DNA of 64,000 bases, from NCBI GenBank assembly GCA_003991915.1, contig RQTK01000003.1, forward strand, positions 70,017-134,016, given 5' to 3'. This document shows, one piece after another, positions 12,445 to 37,130 of this stretch. The DNA comes from Elysia chlorotica. Taxonomy: Eukaryota; Mollusca; Gastropoda; Plakobranchidae. How positions within the stretch are numbered: position 1 is the first letter of the stretch; every line of letters begins with the position of its first letter. Under the pieces are notes generated by a model, which was not told the DNA's origin, ran no database searches, and saw nothing but the letters and a program-made list of their open reading frames with translations. A program made the translations under genes and the position numbers.

Positions 12445-13840
12445 TTTCATGCCGATTTAGACTTTTGAAAGGCTCTAATACTCTTACAAAAAAGCCATAA
12501 ATGTGTGTTTGAGTTAGGCAGTACCAAACTTTATTCCAACTTTGTTTCAATGCTTTGATGTACCAACTCGCATCGGTCTGAAAATTGCTCTTTACCCAAT
12601 TGTTACAAGATAATATCAATTTATTCTTTTATTACCTTCTTACAAAATACTATTTAAATCCGAACCATTCTCGATTTTTGGACAATAGCTTGGGAAGAGA
12701 AGAAACCGTTTACTTTCTTTGTACAAGATAAAATTATAATGATTTTATCTTTATACAAGCAAAAACAAAAGTGTAATTGTATCAAAACTAGCCACAGTTG
12801 AGAGATCATTTATGATTTTATCACCCTAAATGCAATGACGGTGTGTTCTCTTATTAATTTATACAGGAGTTAGTCTTCTACATACTTTTTAGTCGACAGG
12901 CTAAGTGCCGTGCAGTACCAACTAACATTTCGAATCTGTCAGAAAAAATTTGGCCACCCCTATCTCTTCCTTTTATTTTATAAGGTCATGATTATATTTG
13001 TACCTTCTTAAATCTAACCACAAAGACATAATTATGTCATCATCAATGAAAAATAGCACTATATGCAACACCTTTTATCATCACCATCACACATCAAAAC
13101 AATATTCATCTCCCTCATAATCATCATCATTAATCAACACAATATTCATCGTCCTCCTCATAATCATCCTCATAAATCAGCACTATCTTCATTGGCCTTG
13201 TAATCATCTTCATTAAAATTCAACACTTTCTTTATCATCTCCCTTCTTATCATCATTTTTCTTTAAGTTTCTGCTGAGTTTTAGTTAGTTTAACGTCCAA
13301 GTCAGCACTATATAATTTTCTGCTGTACGCCCTGCCTCTCTAAAATAGTAGGCCTACAAAAATATGTAATGTCAACAGCTTGCTTTATTCTTTGTTAGCT
13401 TCATTTGCTTGCCAATTCTTTCAGTAAATTTGTCATTAAAGGCAGACTTAGTCCTGTCGGAGTCATTAACATTGTCAGAGCATCTGTGGCGACATTTCGA
13501 ATAGTCGACAACACCAATAGTTTTCTGTGGAACCGTAACACATAGATAGTGGATTAGATTCTAAATCTAAGTTGAAGTCATTGTGAATACTGTGCAAATC
13601 ACTATAAACCAAGGCCCCTTTTTGGACGCCTTGCTTTAAACGCATAGAAATCTAAATTTAGATAAGCCTGCTAAAAAGTGAGCATAGATCTAGATTTAGT
13701 AGAAGTACCAAACAATTAGGTAGAACGATAGGTAGGTAGATAGATATATAGATAGGGAGTAAGGGAGGGTGCGAGATAGATAACATAGATAAATAGACAG
13801 ATGGGAAAAGAAGGAGATGGAATGAGACAGAGTAAGAATA

Positions 13841-13847
<7 letters not shown>
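12445..13847. other. Intergenic DNA without a recognisable gene
   Basis: AT-rich sequence with no sustained open frame. It contains a CATCATC-rich stretch around 13060-13260 and a fragment of a minus-strand SINE tail at about 13271-13315 (GTTTAACGTCCAAG, CAGCACTATATA). Nothing else was recognised. Confidence 0.6.
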
Positions 13848-13904
<57 letters not shown>

Positions 13905-13939
13905 CAGACAGACAGACAGAAACAGACAGACAGACAGTC

Positions 13940-13972
<33 letters not shown>
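13848..13972. repeat. (GA)n then (GACA)n compound microsatellite
   Basis: A GA run merges into GACA repeats. Confidence 0.9.
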
Positions 13973-14299
13973 CACAGAAACACAGAGACAGAGGGGTAAA
14001 GGAAGATAGAACCAGAGGGAGCAGAATAAAACCAGTTAGGTCTAATCTTGGTGGGCTTACATTTATCATGCTATGCCAAGAACTTCGTTAATGTATTAGT
14101 GTATTACTCACAACCAACCACAAAATAGTGGTGAGTTTAACCCTGGCAGATGGCTGGCCGGAATGAACTAGCTCAGCTGGATAATGATAACATCAACCGA
14201 CCAGTAGATCTTGCTCACTCTGCATTGCTAGTAGCAGTCATTTAGACCTGAGCCCGAATGCTCATCCCCCTCTCTCGGTCTCTGACGAGACCTAGCGCT

Positions 14300-14432
14300 G
14301 ACCCTCCCTGTAGTGTATTTTCGATAGAGCCAAAGTTAAACTAGCGAATGTAGATTTAGTGACCCTCCCTGTAGTGTATTTTTGTATGTTTTAAGCCTAG
14401 CCACAGTTACACTAGAGAATGTAAATAAAGTG
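14300..14432. repeat. Tandem duplication with GACCCTCCCTGTAGTG units
   Basis: Two units (14300-14360 and 14361-14432) share GACCCTCCCTGTAGTGTATT, a C-rich middle with AGTTA and ACTAG, GAATGTA and AGTGA at the end. No gene is seen around it. Confidence 0.6.
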
Positions 14433-14625
14433 ATTATTTTCACAAAATCGTTTCACAGTGCTGCTAAACAATTTATTACTGTATTGATTCTGACATCGCT
14501 TTTTAATTAAGGTTAAAGACCTTAATTACAAAAACTGTGCCTGTATATGTTTGAGTCTTTGTTAATGTAAAGGTACTCCAATTTGTTTATAAAGTTAGCT
14601 ATCTTTTCGTTATTATTGCTCTACC

Positions 14626-14760
<135 letters not shown>

Positions 14761-15801
14761 TATATAATCTATTTATCTATCTCTCTACCTATCGATTCAT
14801 ATTGACAATCATTTGCTATTCCGCATTGATCTCGTTTTTTTTGCATGTTTGTTTTTTTGTTTTCTTATTTTTTTGTATTGGATGCGCACATGAAAAATGC
14901 AGTTAACTTGGTATATATTCGTGTTAACGTTACTTAGATACATATGCATAAACCATACCCTAAAATATGTTCTCTATCTTTGTAAATTATTAAACGTTGG
15001 CAATCATTTATTAGTTGGCAATTAATAAGAAATCTCTGTAGACAAATAGTTAATAGCGCTCTTTACAACATGACCGTAGACTACTACATTAATATCTTTC
15101 TATAGGACCTACAATGAATAATGTCAATATAAAAATTTACCACATACTGAAATTGCTTTAATTATATAATATAGTTAAAAAAAGAATACATTGTATTATA
15201 TCTTGATCTATACTGTGTTATGTTTCTCCAGTAAACACATATATATATATGAAATACAACACCATCAACATCATCAACAACAGTGACAACAGCAAGAACA
15301 GCAACAGCAACAAAATGTAACATGCTATAAAATATACCCACAAAATAAAATAATTATGTTATTAGTCATGTCCCTGTACATAACGCATGTCAGTTTTTTT
15401 TGTTTTTCTTTTGTTTGTCTTTGTTTTGTTTAAAAATAATGTGATCTAGCTCTAGATAAGCTAAAAGAGTATCAGAGAGTCTGACTCTATCAAAATTAAT
15501 TTGACACTTCGTCAATATTTTGTGACATAACATGCAACTTAACGATCATATGTGCTCACATGTATAACTTAAAATTTGACTGTAAATCGATAAGTTATAT
15601 CTGATCATGTTATTGCAATGTAAGCCACAAACAAAGAGAACGTGTTTGTTTATTTAATTGATTGGTTGCCAAGGTCTACCATCAGCAAGTGGGCTGTCTT
15701 GTTGACGGGTTCCAAGCTTAATGTCTAAAAATTACGTGTCTTCTTAAAGAAAGAAAGAGAGATAGAGAGAGATAGAAAGAGAAAGGGAGATATATAAAAA
15801 G

Positions 15802-15808
<7 letters not shown>

Positions 15809-15854
<46 letters not shown>

Positions 15855-15855
15855 T
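15809..15855. repeat. (GATA)n microsatellite
   Basis: About 11 GATA units within a longer GA/GATA-rich stretch. Confidence 0.9.
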
Positions 15856-16282
15856 ATAGATAGAAGGATGGATAGATAGATATATGAATAGATTGGTTTG
15901 AAGTGGCATCTAAGAGTAGATTTAAAGTATGTTATGACGTCTCAGTGTACTTTAAGCTAAAAACATAATGATTCAAGTACTTAAGTACTGTCAAGACTTT
16001 GGGCGGAAATGTTTCACCATCACCCAATTCTGTCTCGATGGTTGGTTTAAGATTTTACCATAAGTGAAAAAAGAACAAGCCAGGCAACATTCATGGTACA
16101 TGTACTGCTTTTGAACATGCCTTTGTTTTTGTGTCTCTCTCTTTTAGTTACCCGTGGCGGATCCTAGAAGACGCATTGGTAACATTGCTGAGTTTGTCTC
16201 TTATTTCTCATTTTTCTTTTCTTAATCTTTACTTACTTTAGTCAATGTTCTCAAATGAAACAGAGCTCATTCATCCGGCAGA

Positions 16283-16428
16283 GTTGAGTTGAGTTGAGTT
16301 GATTTATTGTGGACAAGCAGCAAGACTGACATCTGACAATGTTATTTGTCGCGACACACGAGACCTGGGCTCCTGCCTCAGTCGGTCACATGATACTGAC
16401 ACCGATTCAACCAGTTACAAATCATTGA
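16283..16428 (-). repeat. SINE, 5'-truncated
   Basis: The reverse complement of the dominant SINE body. It starts at a repeated GTTGA tail and carries GACATCTGACAAT, CACACGAGACC, TCAGTCGGTCACAT and CTGACACCGATTCAACCAG. The tRNA-like head is missing or diverged. A CT run follows at 16519-16557. Confidence 0.6.
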
Positions 16429-16514
16429 TCCGAAAGACAGTGCATCTTATTTAATCTGGATGCCATGGGATCGAGTCTCGACTAAGCTGTTTCGATTATG
16501 ATAATTATCGATAC

Positions 16515-16560
<46 letters not shown>

Positions 16561-17248
16561 TGTGGTAGAACTTAATTAATATCAGACGTTAGCCCTAAGA
16601 TTCGTGGGAAGGTAGTACAGTTGCGGACTATGTACACATCAATAAAATAGCACGCTTTGAAACTATTTTTTTTTTAAATGGCACTAATACAAAAAGTGAA
16701 CAATCTGACCCAAAACAGACACAATATAGGCGTTTAACACCCTCATATAATAATAAAACTTTAATTTTAATTCATGAACATTTGTTATAGCATTAATACA
16801 TCAATTAATTCCGGAAATGAAGACGTAATTGTTGGAAAGCATTAATTGAATGAATCTAAACAAAATGGAATATTGAAGAACGTTTGTTACAAAATTATAT
16901 AAACCTATGTATCAGAACAAATTCTTTTTGTGCCGAAGAGAACAAGAGTATAATAGTATCAATTTAAACTTTTCCCGTGATGCACTATAACCATCATGTC
17001 CATTATTTAAAGAATAATTACTTGAGGCCTTGTTTTAGAGATTGGTTGAAAATCTTTACAATACTCAAAATAAAACTCCGATAGCATTTGTTAGCAACGA
17101 TATAAACTGGTCCAATTGCGTCTAACAGTATAATAATATATTTCTCTTCAACTCCAAACGCAAATGTGTGTCTACTGAGATGACTTTGCCTGTTTTTGTT
17201 GTTGTTTTTTTTTTTGTAACACTTTGTTTAACCTTAATCTCTGCAGAA

Positions 17249-17473
17249 GGGACCGTAAGTATAACATTGCGATAAGCTTACGACTCGTCTTAAATTATGC
17301 CAACAAGTAGGCTTGTAAGCTCCCACGACGTTGCACTTACGATTCAAGGTGAAAATCTCGGGTCGTAAGTAGCCTACAAATTCCCGGTATCTTACGACGT
17401 GTCGTAATCCTTCCTATCCTTATATTATGACGACGCGTCGTAAAAGCTGCATGCCACGACGCTGTACTTACAG
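17249..17473. repeat. Two adjacent palindromic elements just after the FAM187-like stop codon
   Basis: Elements at about 17249-17345 and 17357-17473 have ends such as GGGACCGTAAGTATAACATT and GACGCTGTACTTACAGAC, with internal GACGCGTCGT-like arms. They belong to the family at 445. The second ends 9 bp from the stop codon at 17482-17484, so transcripts of the gene would carry these palindromes as 3' untranslated sequence unless polyadenylation occurs at once. Confidence 0.6.
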
Positions 17474-17481
17474 ACACTCGT

Positions 17482-29400
<11,919 letters not shown>

Positions 29401-29821
29401 AGCTATTCGATTTTGTAGAGCTAAATGGTATAGATCTATCGTTCTCGACCTACTTCAAGAATAAGTTGAGGCAAGCTTGCAAGAAAACATAGGAAAAAAG
29501 GATGGGTTCAATAGAGAGATTAAAATGATAAAAGCAACGCCCACCCCAAAGGACAAAAACTCCACATACTGTGCAAAAAAAGGGCACCTAAGTCGGACAC
29601 AATTTAGAAAATTACATTACAGAGTAATTTTTTATTTTTAGTTTTCAATTCTTAGAACAGAACTAAGGGAACATTTTTTTTCTAAAAAGTAATGCCACCC
29701 TTTGTTGAGTCTCTAAACTAACAGCACCAGTGTAATGATTTTGTTTATCCGATACTATTGAAGAGGCGAGGAAATAGTAAATTGTAAATTGCTTCCATTT
29801 AAACATTGGGTCGTTAAAAAC

Positions 29822-29934
29822 CATGGGGTAGAATGCACAAACAAGACGTAGCTTACGTCTCGTTGTAAGCCTTTTTATTTTATATTGTTACAACGAGACA
29901 TAAGTTACGTCATATTTGTACATTCTACCCCATG
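29822..29934. repeat. 113-bp near-perfect palindrome
   Basis: Two 47-bp arms, CATGGGGTAGAATG at the outer ends and GTCTCGTTGTAA at the inner ends, differ at about five positions and flank a 19-bp AT-rich loop. It lies 420 bp upstream of the FAM187-like start codon. It resembles the CGTAAG family only loosely and may be a separate miniature element. Confidence 0.75.
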
Positions 29935-30029
29935 TGTCGATGCACCCTCAAAATAATTTAGATATCCAGTGGTTTCCTTTTAAAAAATTTAATCTTATGA
30001 AAGCACACGTGATTTCATATAAAAGAAAA

Positions 30030-31260
30030 AGATAAAAGTATGGTTCCAAGTTTATAAAACAGAAGTGCAAGCCACAAACCGTCTGAGACTGATGAAGAAA
30101 TTAGCCGGGACAACTTGGGGAGCAAACGCCAAAACACTGGAAAAAATGTACGAAGGCAGAGTAAGAACTGTGCTAAAACACAACATTGCAGCTTGGGGAA
30201 CCGCTGCCAAAACAAACTTTTAATTGGTTAGCAGAGCACAAATTCAAGCACTACGCATTGTCACTGGAGTCACGAAGTCCAAACCGATAGTGGAATTGGA
30301 GAGTGTTACTGGAGTCCAGTAATGCAGAGACACCAAGATCCTCACTCAAGCTGCTAAATTCAAGCGACTAGAAGACCATCCCCATGAGAAAAAAGATTGC
30401 AGTAACCAACAAATTCCTTTTCTCTGTTTTTACAATATTATTTGTAAAAAAAAGGGAAACCACTCAATTTACTAATTAGTTTCTTCAAGGGCAGTGGTTC
30501 CCCAAGCTGCCATGCTGTATTCCAGCACAACTCTTACTCTGTCTGTGTAAACTTATATCAGGTGAAAAGAAATAGCTCCATACACCAAAGCAGAGCTCTC
30601 GAGATAGAATTTTCAGTGATCAAACATCCAATTCCAAAAGAGAGTTCCCACTGTCTTAGTGTGCCCTTCTGGGATCTAAACCACAATATTACTATTATCC
30701 CTAGAATTTCTGTCAGCATCTAAAAAGACTCCCAATGCAACCTCAAAAGAACATCCTGCACCTTAGAGCATCCCCAATTACACTACGCGACACAAACAAG
30801 AACTCGCATAAACACAGACGGCTCTGCCGAAGAATCAAGCAGAAAGGGCGGAGCTGGCGTATGATTATACCGAGTACCCAGGACGACAAAAGAAAAGCTG
30901 TATAGCCCAACAGGCACCTATTCTACGAACAATTAAGCTCAGATAGAGGCACTAAAAAGCAGTAACTCATTAAAATAAAATCTGATCCTATAGAACCTGT
31001 TTTGACAAATGTAGTCTTCCCTACAGATGCTTTATCTATTCTCCAGGCATTACAGAGTAACGAGGACACTGAAATACAGGAATTATCTTCAGCTCTCAAT
31101 GCTATTTACAACAGAACTCTGTGAGTGTCATTAGCCAATCGTTCCAAAACTCAACAACGTCTTTCAGCCGAAGCCAGAAGTCGGAGGGTTTATAACAGGT
31201 AGGTTAAAGTCGTTGTTGACTTTTAGAATTTGACAAAAACGTCGCATCGACTTTCCGACT
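30030..31260 (+). mobile_element. Degenerate LINE 3' region (end of reverse transcriptase, RNase H)
   Basis: Broken frames read RLRLMKKLAGTTWGANAKTL, TVLKHNIAAWGTA, AQIQALRIVTGVTKSKPI and RDTKILTQAAKFKRLEDH, which are typical of the region after the reverse transcriptase in Jockey/I-type LINEs. Further on come YTDGSAEE plus KGGAGV and FPTDALSILQALQSNEDTE, the first two blocks of a LINE RNase H domain. Several stops and frame changes interrupt it and no 5' part is present, so it is an old, dead fragment. Clade assignment within the I/Jockey group is not certain. Confidence 0.75.
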
Positions 31261-31399
31261 TTCTTATTGGCTGACTTTGCCCAATTCTGAGAGAGAGAGA
31301 GAGAGAGTGAGAGAGAGAAAGAGAGAGATACACAGAGAGACAGCGAGGCAAGGAGAGAGAAAGAGGTGAAGGCTCCAATCCCTAACAGTGTTAAGGCTC

Positions 31400-31690
31400 A
31401 TAAAACGGCCAAGATCCACATGCTATGACTTGGGTACTGATGTGGTACTGATGTGGTTTCTCCCATAACACACCGGCTCACGTTGGTGATCGACAGCTGG
31501 CAGGGAAGCTTTCTAGGAAGTTGTGTGATGAGTGCAAAGTCCTCAGACGTACAGGCGTTAGGTACCTCGTCAATGTGGTGTCGGTGGGCTGGCTATCCTG
31601 AGAATGCCTACATGGCGGAGGGTCAGAGCTGTACCATCCACCCCCTGTTTATTTTTTGGATGATCTCCCTTTATACGGAGTTTTGAATAT
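31400..31690. other. GC-richer unassigned island
   Basis: A 77-codon plus-strand frame from 31453 and generally GC-rich sequence stand out from the flanks. No domain, splice partner or promoter was recognised. It may be part of an old element next to the LINE fragment. Confidence 0.2.
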
Positions 31691-31976
31691 TGAAGGAACG
31701 TAACCCTTTAAGAGACTGCTAGATTTCATTTTTTGTTTATTATCCCCCATGGCTCATTATAACCATGCTCATGTCCATTGACCATGGAAAATCCATTTCT
31801 GCTCATTGTTATCGTTGTTTCCTATCTTTTGACCTGTTTTTCTCTCTCCATCTCTCTCAGTTCTTTCTCTACCTGTCTCTTTAAACACCCACACACTCTA
31901 TTTGTCTCTGTCTGTTTATGTGTTTGTCTGGCTGGCTGCCTGGCTGTCTCTCTCTCTGTCTCTCTTTCTCCCCCCC

Positions 31977-32043
<67 letters not shown>

Positions 32044-32114
32044 CCCCCTTTTCCTTTCGCTTCCCTCACCTCCTCTCTTTGTCTCTCATTTCCAATATTG
32101 TTCTCTCTGTTTCC

Positions 32115-32704
32115 CAATTTTTCTCCCACTTTCTATTCTCCTCGCCCTTAATCTCCTCGCACTCTCTCTTTCTTAACACATTCGGTTTTCTTCTCGTTTA
32201 ATTAAAGGCCCTTTTTTCACTGTATTCTTAAACTAGGTTGTTGAAATCTTTTTAACGATGAAGAAATTGAAATAATTATTACTAATAGCTTTATGCAACT
32301 GCTCCTCTCACAACGAAACCATTTCGGATGAACCGCTGATATAAAGATGCGTAATATTGTGCTTTAGACAGAAAATCAGACAAAGGGGTGCAACAAAATA
32401 ATTATATCATGACAACATTAGTCCTTAATTTGGATAAATATTGAGGTTGAAACAAAACAAAACAAATCAAACAACATGGTATTGGTGTTGCTGTCCTATA
32501 TTGGTAAATAGAATGACGGCAGGCCAATAAAATATAGTAGTTTCAGTCCTCAATCTAGATAGCTAAAAGGGGGGGGGGGGGGTAAGAAACCACCCCTTAG
32601 GGTAGGAGAAGAAAATGTGCCTTGGAGTCATTCCTCGAAGAATAGTAATCTGTCGTTAATTGTTACCTTCTTTTTCTCCCACTTTGTTTTTTCCTCGCCC
32701 TCCA

Positions 32705-32756
<52 letters not shown>

Positions 32757-33092
32757 TATATATATCTTTCTTAACACTCAGGTTGTTGAAATCTTTTTAA
32801 CGATAATAAAATTAAAATAATTATTACTAATAGCTTTCTACGACTGCTCCTTTCACAGCGAAACCATTTAGGATGAGCCACTGATATAAAGATGCGTAAT
32901 ATTGCTTTTTTGACAGGAAATCAGACAAAAGGGTGAAACAAAATATATCATGAAATTTGAATATGTATCGGTATTGAGGTTGAAACAAAACAAATAAAAA
33001 CAAGATGATATTGGTGTTCCGTCCCATATTGGCAGATGGAATGATGGCAGGCTAGTAAAAGATGATAGTGTCAGTCCTCAATCTAGAATGAT
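32115..33092. repeat. Tandem segmental duplication, about 430-450-bp units
   Basis: Units at about 32115-32562 and 32665-33092 share TTCTCCCACTTT, GTTGAAATCTTTTTAACGAT, AATTATTACTAATAGCTTT, GATATAAAGATGCGTAATAT and TCAGTCCTCAATCTAGA in the same order. Each includes a CT-rich stretch. The copies differ by substitutions and small indels, so the event is not recent. Confidence 0.8.
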
Positions 33093-33128
33093 AGTTAGGT
33101 ACAAAAAATATTTTAAAATAGCAACAGG

Positions 33129-33312
33129 CAGTGTCGGATTTAGGTTGCAGGGGGCCCTTGGCCCAGAATAGCCGAGGGGCCCCTCACTTCTTTAACTGTT
33201 CTAGGAATAGGATGTACAATTTTACAAATCATTTCAAAGGGGGGTCGCTTCTGTGGGAGCCTCTTTTGGGTGGGGGTAGGCCCCACGGGTCCCGCCTTAA
33301 ATCCGGCACAGA
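33129..33312. mobile_element. hAT-like miniature transposon (MITE)
   Basis: The left end CAGTGTCGGATTTAGG and the right end, read in reverse complement, CTGTGCCGGATTTAAGG form imperfect terminal inverted repeats around about 185 bp rich in GGGGCCC-like sequence. CAGTG-type ends with CGGATTTAGG are common in non-autonomous hAT elements. No clear 8-bp target duplication is visible and there is no coding sequence. Confidence 0.6.
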
Positions 33313-33468
33313 CTAGTTCAAGCCTATATTGCTAGATTTGAAATATTGAGATAAAGGCACTCACAGTCATGACAGCAGTCTTTAGAAAATATTCATTTTT
33401 CAGACAAAACGAATCTCTCGCTATTCAAAGTCCAAGTTTCTGATTAAAAAAAAAAGAAACCACTTCTA

Positions 33469-33592
33469 CGAGATGTATACTGACACTGACTCAACCAGTA
33501 CGAACAAAAAAATAAGCAACGGTTAAAGGGGGGATCAAACCCGTAGCTCTCTAAATAGAGCACGCGCGCTCTACTGTTGGCCTACGCCCATC
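33469..33592 (-). repeat. SINE head fragment
   Basis: The reverse complement carries a tRNA-like stretch (AGTAGAGCGCGCGTGCTC) and GGGTTTGATCCCC as a B-box-like site, then GGTTGAGTCAGTGTCAGTAT of the common body. It may be a further head type. Confidence 0.5.
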
Positions 33593-33764
33593 ATGAGAGA
33601 GAGAGGAGAGAGATATACAGGCAAATATAGAGAGACTCAAGGGAGGCAGTAGAAGGGATAGACAGAAAAAGAAAAAAGAGAAATGTATGAAAGGGAGGTC
33701 ACGAAAAAGAAAGAAAAAAGAAGAGACATAAATGAAAGAGAGAGAGAGAGAGAGAGAGAGAAGA

Positions 33765-34108
33765 NNNNNNNNNNNNNNNNNNNNNNNNNNNNNNNNNNNN
33801 NNNNNNNNNNNNNNNNNNNNNNNNNNNNNNNNNNNNNNNNNNNNNNNNNNNNNNNNNNNNNNNNNNNNNNNNNNNNNNNNNNNNNNNNNNNNNNNNNNNN
33901 NNNNNNNNNNNNNNNNNNNNNNNNNNNNNNNNNNNNNNNNNNNNNNNNNNNNNNNNNNNNNNNNNNNNNNNNNNNNNNNNNNNNNNNNNNNNNNNNNNNN
34001 NNNNNNNNNNNNNNNNNNNNNNNNNNNNNNNNNNNNNNNNNNNNNNNNNNNNNNNNNNNNNNNNNNNNNNNNNNNNNNNNNNNNNNNNNNNNNNNNNNNN
34101 NNNNNNNN
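33765..34108. other. Assembly gap (344 N)
   Basis: A GA run ends at the left of the gap and a CT run begins at its right. The frames that cross it are artefacts. Confidence 0.99.
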
Positions 34109-34119
34109 CCTCTCTTCCT

Positions 34120-34158
<39 letters not shown>

Positions 34159-34465
34159 TGTGTGTCTCTCTCTTCCAGTCTCTCCCCTCTTTATGCTATA
34201 TAACTTTCTTATTTTAAATCGATTTTTATTCACAATTGTTATGCTTTTGCTATCAGAGAATTAAAGGAGTCATCGTTGCTACTAGTGCATTTGTATTTAT
34301 TGGTGTAATAATTTATCTTGAGGTATCATGGGTACAATATAGCCGTTACTGTGCCATAAAACAAAGTCATCTTTCTATCTCTCTCTACCTCATTGACGGT
34401 AAAATCTTTATTTAGTCGTTTTTATGTTTCTGTCTCTGTGTTTCTTACTCCCTTTCTCTCTCTCC

Positions 34466-34521
<56 letters not shown>

Positions 34522-34624
34522 TCCCCCCTCTTTTTCCAACGTCATGCAGGGGGCAAAAAATGTAAGAAAAGAAGATCAATTTGTATCTTAATCTTTAATC
34601 TAAAAAAAATTTAACGGAGTAAAT

Positions 34625-34676
<52 letters not shown>

Positions 34677-35323
34677 ATCTTTCTCCATACCTTCTTGCCC
34701 TTATTGTTGTTTTTCTATGCAACTGATGCATTGGACTGATTTTATTCTTTACATGATGCAAAAACCTCGTATCAATTGATTATTTTTTCAAATGCATGAT
34801 TTGATTAAAGTTTTATATAGTTTTCTAATAAACAGCGTTATTTTAAATCGGCTCATTTAGCTTTTGAGTCCATATTCTCTAAATGTATAATGTAAATTTT
34901 GCAAAGATATCAAAGTGAAATTAAATTTTTACGCGTACCCCTCTCTCTTTCTAATCTCTCATGTCTTTCTCCTTACTTCTTTCTTGACCACTCTATTTCT
35001 GTAATATTTTACATAATAAGTTCATGATAACAAATTTCGTGATCAAAGAGAAAACCCATGTTGTATATCGCAGTCTGTACAGAAGGTCTCTTTCTGATAT
35101 GTTTTCAGAAAAGCTAAACACAAAAAGTTGACGATCACAACAAGTTAATCAAGATGGTGGACAATGTCACGTGTCAAACATTTTCACAATCCCAATTTTC
35201 CTGCCTGATGGAATTTTTTTAATGTCCGTAATCCAAATATAATCACTGAGATAATCTTTTCCAAATTTCGAAATAATTTCCACAATGCGCAGTTTGTCCC
35301 CGCGTCTCTCTCTCTTCCTCTCT

Positions 35324-35432
<109 letters not shown>

Positions 35433-35692
35433 CTTGTCTCTGTCTCACTACCTCTCTTTCTTCCTCTCTCTTTACCTTCTTAATTTTTATGGTGAAATCA
35501 GGAACTGTTTTTGTAAAAATCAATGTTTTCAGAAACTTCTACTTGTAAAAATGAAATAAAAAATGTACTTTTGAGATAAAAAAAATGTCAAGCAAACATT
35601 AGTAGTAAAAAATAGATAAAACATTTCTAAAGTACATTAAAAAAAAATCAAAACCAAAAGAACCGGTTAGTGATTTAAAAACTACGCGTACG

Positions 35693-35915
35693 CAAAGAAA
35701 GTGTTGTATAAAAACTAAATTGAATCTATTAAAGAAAACGTAAACTTCCTGATCTAACTGCTATAAAAGTACACATAAAAAAACTATAACAGAAAAAAAA
35801 AAAGAATTAATATTAGCTAAGAAAATGCTGTATAAAAACTAAATAGAGTCATTTTTTCAAGTAAAGAAAACGCAAACTTCCTTACCTAACTACAATAAAA
35901 GTACAAAGAATAAAA
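35693..35915. repeat. Tandem duplication with GTATAAAAACTAAAT units
   Basis: Two units (about 35693-35788, 35820-35915) share TGTATAAAAACTAAAT, AAAGAAAACG, AAACTTCCT, CTAACT and AAAAGTACA. Confidence 0.6.
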
Positions 35916-36237
35916 CAAAATAACGAGTTAATATTAGCTAATGCGTGTGTGACCGACACATCAGTTTATCGGCTATTTTTGATCTCCCCCACGACTGTCA
36001 CGTAACGAAACAGTCATCAGTCAATTCATTAAACTGTTGATCTGCGGTAAACACCGATACAAAAGATAAAACGAGTGGGTGAACATCTAAACATCACGAT
36101 TTAACCTTAAAACGTGATTGAGAGTGTAACAGAATTAAAGATGAAGCGATACGGTAGTAAAGGAAACAAACAACAAAATAATCAAATGAACTGGATTCTG
36201 CCAGCTCACGTATCTAAAAGTTCGTTTATGTGTTACA

Positions 36238-36238
36238 G

Positions 36239-36301
<63 letters not shown>

Positions 36302-36760
36302 TTGTTGTTGTTGGTGGTGGTGGTGGTGTAGTTGTTGTTGATGTTTATATTGTGGTTTTGTTGTTGTTTTTGTTGTTGTTGTCGTACTTGCCGTCTATGA
36401 AAACACAACTATTGAATATTTAAACTGTGCAGGTGTTGCTGCTGCTGTTGTTGTTGCTGCTGTTGTTGCTGTTACTGTTTTTTGTCATTTTTTTGTCGTG
36501 GTTTTAATCGTTGTTGTTATTGCAGGTGTCGTTGTTGTTGTTGTGGGTGCTGTTGTTTTGCTGTTGTTTGTTGTTGTTATCATTGTTTTTGTTTATGCTG
36601 TTCCTATCATATTAAATCCAATTGTTGATAAGGTAAATGTTGCAGGTTTTTCTGTTGCTGCTGTTGTTGTTGTTGCTGTTGTAGTTGTTGTTATTGGAGA
36701 TGTTGCTGGGGATGGTGTAATTGTTGCTGTTTGTCTTGTTTTGTTGTTTATGTTGTTTTA
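36238..36760. repeat. (TTG)n-rich tract
   Basis: A clean TTG run (36238-36300) followed by 450 bp of degenerate GTT/GCT repeats. The poly-Cys, poly-Asn and poly-Val frames come from it. Confidence 0.9.
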
Positions 36761-37026
36761 GTTTTTTCAAATCCGATGGTTTAATAAATGTTGCAGATAT
36801 TACCGTTGTTGTGTTTTTAAAATTGCTTTTCTTTTCCTTTTCATTACTTATTACTACTACTGACTTTGCAAGTGATACTGACATTTTGAAGAAGATGTTA
36901 TTAGCCCAGAAATAAAACTTGTACGCAATAATGAAGTAATCCTTCTTGGATAATATAATATTGATACTTTTTCAAGAAATATCAGTACGATAATTATGTC
37001 TACAGTTAAACCAGAGAGAGTAAAAT

Positions 37027-37130
37027 ACAGTCGAACCTGGCTATGGCCACCACCGAGGGTCATGGACAAAAGTGGTCTTAATGGACAGGTGGTCGCCTTG
37101 GGCAATACAGGTCTAGGGAAAGGTTTCATG
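37027..37130. repeat. Possible pogo-like transposon end
   Basis: ACAGTCGAACCTGGCTATGG followed by CACCACCGAGGGTC and AGGTGGTCGCC resembles ends of pogo/Tigger-type elements. No matching inverted end was found nearby, so it is at best half an element. Confidence 0.35.

Noticed and set aside
37027-37130. Complete pogo-like element
   Set aside because: Only one end is recognisable; no inverted partner was found.
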